DNA from: a virus
Length of the DNA stretch: 38,896 nucleotides
Virus record (IMG/VR): IMGVR_UViG_3300032294_000793
Coordinates: 1 to 38,896 of that record
Direction: 5' to 3' (one strand)
In this document: in pieces, positions 36,245 to 38,896 of the stretch
Numbering within the stretch: position 1 is the stretch's first letter
Layout of the letters: the number at the start of each line of letters is the position of its first letter
Position numbers and translations under genes: made by a program
The notes under the pieces: generated by a model
What the model saw: the letters and a program-made list of their open reading frames with translations, nothing else
The model's database searches: none
Told to the model about the DNA's origin: nothing

Positions 36245-36593
36245 TTATGAAAACAATGTACTAGCTAGAGCTTCTGCCTCTATGCACGTAGTAAATCCAG
36301 GGCTTCTACACGGAGCTATGGGTATCTGCGGCGAAGCTGGTGAGGTTATGGAAATTGCCAAGAAGGCAATGTTCTACGGTAAGCCAGTAGATACGGATAA
36401 GCTTAAGCTAGAGCTTGGCGATGTACTTTGGTACTTAACCTTAGTCACTAAGTCCATAGGCTCTTCTCTTACGGAGATTATGGAGCTTAACGACAAGAAG
36501 CTAGCCGCCCGTTTTGGCGGTACAAAATTTGATGCTGAAAAGGCAATCAATAAGGACGAAGCGAAAGAAGCACAGCTTTCACTTTTGTCTTGA
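36231..36593 (+). CDS. MazG-like NTP pyrophosphohydrolase
   Basis: A 120-residue protein; I start at ATG 36231 (MTTNDYENNV), since a longer frame would run over the previous gene. GICGEAGEVMEIAKKA (E35, E38) and LELGDVLWYL (E61, D64) are the paired metal-binding helices of MazG enzymes, which hydrolyse NTPs or dNTPs (and possibly ppGpp) to monophosphates. Phages use such enzymes to recycle host nucleotides or manage starvation signals. Its stop TGA is inside the -35 box of the next promoter. Confidence 0.88.
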   Translation: MTTNDYENNVLARASASMHVVNPGLLHGAMGICGEAGEVMEIAKKAMFYGKPVDTDKLKLELGDVLWYLTLVTKSIGSSLTEIMELNDKKLAARFGGTKFDAEKAINKDEAKEAQLSLLS

Positions 36594-36618
36594 CTTTAAC
36601 CTAATTCTGTGCTACTAT
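36590..36618 (+). promoter_or_regulatory. Promoter G
   Basis: TTGACT (36590-36595), 17 bases, TACTAT (36613-36618), with TGC before the -10 box. The -10 is weaker than in other copies. The stop codon of the preceding gene (36591-36593) is in the -35 box. Confidence 0.68.
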
Positions 36619-36645
36619 ACACACACTAGCCATCAGGAGGAAAAT

Positions 36646-36906
36646 ATGGCACTCAAGGTATTCATCACAAAGCTAAATCCACAAGTATCGGCCCCAGCTA
36701 AGGCTGCTGCTCCACTACGCGCCGCCAATGGTCGTTTTATTCCAGCCAAGGCTCGCCCTTCGACAAAGGGTACAGTCCGTACAAAGGCCCCTTATCGTAT
36801 CAACGCAGCAGGCTCGGTTGTTCCGTTTAATGGCGGCACAATCCTAGGAGTAATTCTAAAGCCTTCGCTACGTGATGCTATGGTCAAGGCTGGCCTAGCG
36901 GCGTAA
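36646..36906 (+). CDS. Small basic protein, 86 residues
   Basis: It starts at 36646 with a strong GGAGG ribosome site after promoter G. The product is Ala/Pro/Lys-rich (SAPAKAAAPLRAANGRFIPA; TKGTVRTKAPYRIN) with a more ordered end (GGTILGVILKPSLRDAMVKA). High lysine and alanine suggest a DNA- or RNA-binding or host-protein-binding product, expressed well. No family is recognised. Confidence 0.7.
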   Translation: MALKVFITKLNPQVSAPAKAAAPLRAANGRFIPAKARPSTKGTVRTKAPYRINAAGSVVPFNGGTILGVILKPSLRDAMVKAGLAA

Positions 36907-36907
36907 T

Positions 36908-37108
36908 ATGAAATTCATCGTAGTACAGGTAGATAAACAAGTACCGCACTATGATGTAGTCGATAGTCAAGCGGAGTTTCATACTCCCTTGGCTACCTTC
37001 TATAACAATCTAGATGCGGAAGTATACGCTATTCTTCTTAACAATAGATCAGTAGTAAACGTAAAATACGAACTTAGAGAAGGTGACGAAACAGGATATG
37101 GACTCTAA
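36908..37108 (+). CDS. Small unknown protein, 66 residues
   Basis: It begins one base after the previous stop. The product is mixed (MKFIVVQVDKQVPHYDVVDS; VYAILLNNRSVVNVKYELRE), a likely alpha/beta fold. It ends with an 11-base overlap with the ribonucleotide reductase start. A role in nucleotide metabolism is suggested only by position. Confidence 0.68.
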   Translation: MKFIVVQVDKQVPHYDVVDSQAEFHTPLATFYNNLDAEVYAILLNNRSVVNVKYELREGDETGYGL

Positions 37109-38896
37109 CACGCTACCAACACTGTATCAGCAAGTAATTCATAAATCGCGTTATGCCCGTTTCGTAGATGAACTAGGTCGTAGAGAACATTGGGACGAGA
37201 CAGTTGGACGATACTTCGACTTTTTCCAAGAGGAATTAGCCGAAACTATAGGGCCACGTAAATTCAAGGAAGCCCGTACCGCACTTGAACGTGCTGTACT
37301 TGGTACGGAAGTTCTTCCATCTATGCGTTGCTTGATGACTGCTGGCCCTGCGCTAGCACGAGACAACGTATGCGCCTACAACTGTTCCTACATTCCAATC
37401 GACCATCCAAAGGCATTTGACGAGATTCTTGTAATTCTTATGTCTGGTACTGGTGTAGGCTTTAGCGTAGAGAGACATAATGTAGCGGAATTACCGCCCA
37501 TTCCTGACACTCTACAACAGGTAGATACGGTTATCTTCGTAGAGGATAGCAAGCCCGGCTGGCAACGAGCATTTAGACAACTTATCTCCATGCTATACGC
37601 AGGAGAAATTCCCAAATGGGATATGTCGAAGCTCAGGCCAGCCGGTGCTCGGCTAAAGGTTATGGGAGGTAGATCGTCTGGTCCAGAACCACTAAACGAT
37701 CTATTCGCGTTTACAGTAAGTCTCTTTTCTAACGCTAAAGGAAGAAAGCTACTACCAATCGAGTGTCACGATCTAGTCTGTAAGATTGGTGATATCGTAG
37801 TGGTAGGAGGCGTACGTAGATCGGCTCTAATCAGCCTATCCGATCTTGGGAACAACGATCTACGAGTCGCTAAGTCTGGTGAATGGTGGGCCAAACACCC
37901 TCATCGTACGCTAGCAAACAACAGTGCCGTACATTACGACGGTATGGATATCGGGCAATTCATGGAGGAATGGAGCTCGTTGTATGCGTCCAACTCGGGA
38001 GAGCGTGGTATCTTCAATCGTGATGCGGTAGATCGACTAATCGGAACTCTGGCTCCGCGCCGAGAGCTAGGTCATATGTGGGGCACCAACCCATGTTCGG
38101 AGATTAACCTACGGCCCTATCAATTCTGTAATCTAACCACCGTTGTTGTTCGTGCTACGGATACCATCGAGACACTAAAGACAAAGGTGGAAGCTGCTAC
38201 TATTCTAGGTACTATGCAAAGTACGTTGACCAAGTTCCCCTACTTGCGTAGCATCTGGAAGAGAAATACAGAGGAAGAGAGATTGCTTGGCGTATCCTTG
38301 ACAGGATCGATGGACAGCCATCTTCTCAATCCACTACTCAATAAGGACTTTGCCGAAGTTGCAAAGCTACTTAAAGAGACTGCCGTACGTACCAACGAGG
38401 TATGGGCGGCTAAGCTAGGTATCGAGCAGTCTACTGCTATTACTTGTGTAAAGCCCGAGGGCACAACAAGTCAGCTAGTAGATGCGGCCTCTGGTTTGCA
38501 CGCACGGTACGCACCTTACTATATTAGGCGAATTCGTGGGGACTCTAAAGACCCACTAGTAGCCTTCTTGAAGGATGCAGGCGTACCTCATCAAAAGTGC
38601 GTAGTAAAGCCAGATAGTGTTACCGTATTCAGCTTTCCGATTAAGGCTCCCACTGGTGCCGTTATCGGTAGAGATATGACTGCCATACAGCAGTTGGAAG
38701 TCTGGAAGCAATTCCAGCTAAACTGGTGCGAGCATAAGCCTAGTGTCACTATTTCGGTTAAACCCGACGAGTGGCTCGATGTAGCAGCATTCGTATGGTC
38801 GAATAGAAAGATCGTATCTGGTGTAAGCTTTCTACCATTTGATGGTGGAGTATACAAGCAAGCACCTTACGAAGAAATAAACAAAGAACAGTACGA
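37098..38896 (+). CDS. nrdJ: Class II (adenosylcobalamin-dependent) ribonucleotide reductase, C-terminus outside window
   Basis: An open frame from ATG 37098 to the window edge, at least 599 residues, so it is partial. It matches monomeric class II enzymes of the Lactobacillus type, which reduce ribonucleoside triphosphates to deoxy forms using B12. The NPCSEI motif (331-336) holds the thiyl-radical Cys (C333) and Glu335; C344 (FCNL), 11 residues later, and C96 (YNCSY) are the redox pair by comparison with that family. MSGTGVGFSVERH is near residue 115-127. About 140 residues of a usual 740-residue enzyme are missing. It needs no separate small subunit, and works at any oxygen level if the host supplies cobalamin. 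Confidence 0.93.
   Translation, partial: MDSNTLPTLYQQVIHKSRYARFVDELGRREHWDETVGRYFDFFQEELAETIGPRKFKEARTALERAVLGTEVLPSMRCLMTAGPALARDNVCAYNCSYIPIDHPKAFDEILVILMSGTGVGFSVERHNVAELPPIPDTLQQVDTVIFVEDSKPGWQRAFRQLISMLYAGEIPKWDMSKLRPAGARLKVMGGRSSGPEPLNDLFAFTVSLFSNAKGRKLLPIECHDLVCKIGDIVVVGGVRRSALISLSDLGNNDLRVAKSGEWWAKHPHRTLANNSAVHYDGMDIGQFMEEWSSLYASNSGERGIFNRDAVDRLIGTLAPRRELGHMWGTNPCSEINLRPYQFCNLTTVVVRATDTIETLKTKVEAATILGTMQSTLTKFPYLRSIWKRNTEEERLLGVSLTGSMDSHLLNPLLNKDFAEVAKLLKETAVRTNEVWAAKLGIEQSTAITCVKPEGTTSQLVDAASGLHARYAPYYIRRIRGDSKDPLVAFLKDAGVPHQKCVVKPDSVTVFSFPIKAPTGAVIGRDMTAIQQLEVWKQFQLNWCEHKPSVTISVKPDEWLDVAAFVWSNRKIVSGVSFLPFDGGVYKQAPYEEINKEQY

Noticed and set aside
1-38896. Integrase, repressor or attachment site (temperate lifestyle)
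   Set aside because: I found no such genes. The tRNA genes lie within operons and show no sign of being an att site, but only part of the genome is visible.

Overview
This window is part of a tailed double-stranded DNA phage genome, most likely a lytic podovirus-like phage. It encodes a portal protein, both terminase subunits and tail fibres, plus a phage-type replication set: primase, DnaB-like helicase, family A DNA polymerase, probable single-strand binding protein and several nucleases. I see no integrase, repressor, lysis cassette, RNA polymerase or major capsid gene. The host cannot be read off directly. A GC-rich Gram-negative host, possibly an alphaproteobacterium, is suggested by sigma70-type promoters, by two inserted GC-rich blocks, and by phage tRNAs for codons such as AGA and GAG. 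This is inference only.

Transcription diverges from a hub at about 11.9-12.9 kb. Leftward (minus strand, 11871 to 1) runs the late or structural operon: a homing-type HNH gene, a 13-codon peptide, a second HNH gene, tail fibre genes, an XkdW-like protein, small terminase, a helix-turn-helix module, large terminase, portal, small conserved genes, a T4 endonuclease VII-like gene, and a partial structural protein running off the left edge. Two near-perfect sigma70 promoters with 16-bp spacers drive it. Six of its gene junctions are TAATG stop/start overlaps.

Rightward (plus strand) the hub starts with a perfect consensus promoter followed by about 200 nt of structured, apparently non-coding RNA ending in an intrinsic terminator. 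Next comes a 640-bp gene-free stretch rich in GCAT/ATGC palindromes, then an unknown 321-aa gene flanked by the same palindromes. From 14.0 to 19.7 kb lies a patchwork of tiny, mostly unknown genes (probable host-takeover genes), four tRNA or tRNA-like genes and several structured RNAs, served by repeated promoter cassettes whose -35 box often contains the stop codon of the preceding gene. From 19.3 to 23.9 kb there is a dCMP deaminase-like protein, two large unusual proteins (one a zinc-finger protein of unknown function, one an M20/M28-like metallopeptidase), and small genes. From 24.0 to 25.26 kb sits a GC-rich foreign block whose edges cut through genes.

From 26.0 to 38.9 kb is the replication and nucleotide module: primase, helicase, a nucleotidyltransferase-fold protein, DNA polymerase with a zinc-finger insertion, a single-strand binding protein with an IPF tail, a Cas4/RecB-like nuclease, a small PD-(D/E)XK nuclease, a calcineurin-like phosphoesterase, MazG-like proteins, and a class II (B12-dependent) ribonucleotide reductase that runs off the right edge. 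The products would make dNTPs, copy and process the phage DNA, and hand it to the terminase and portal made from the leftward operon.
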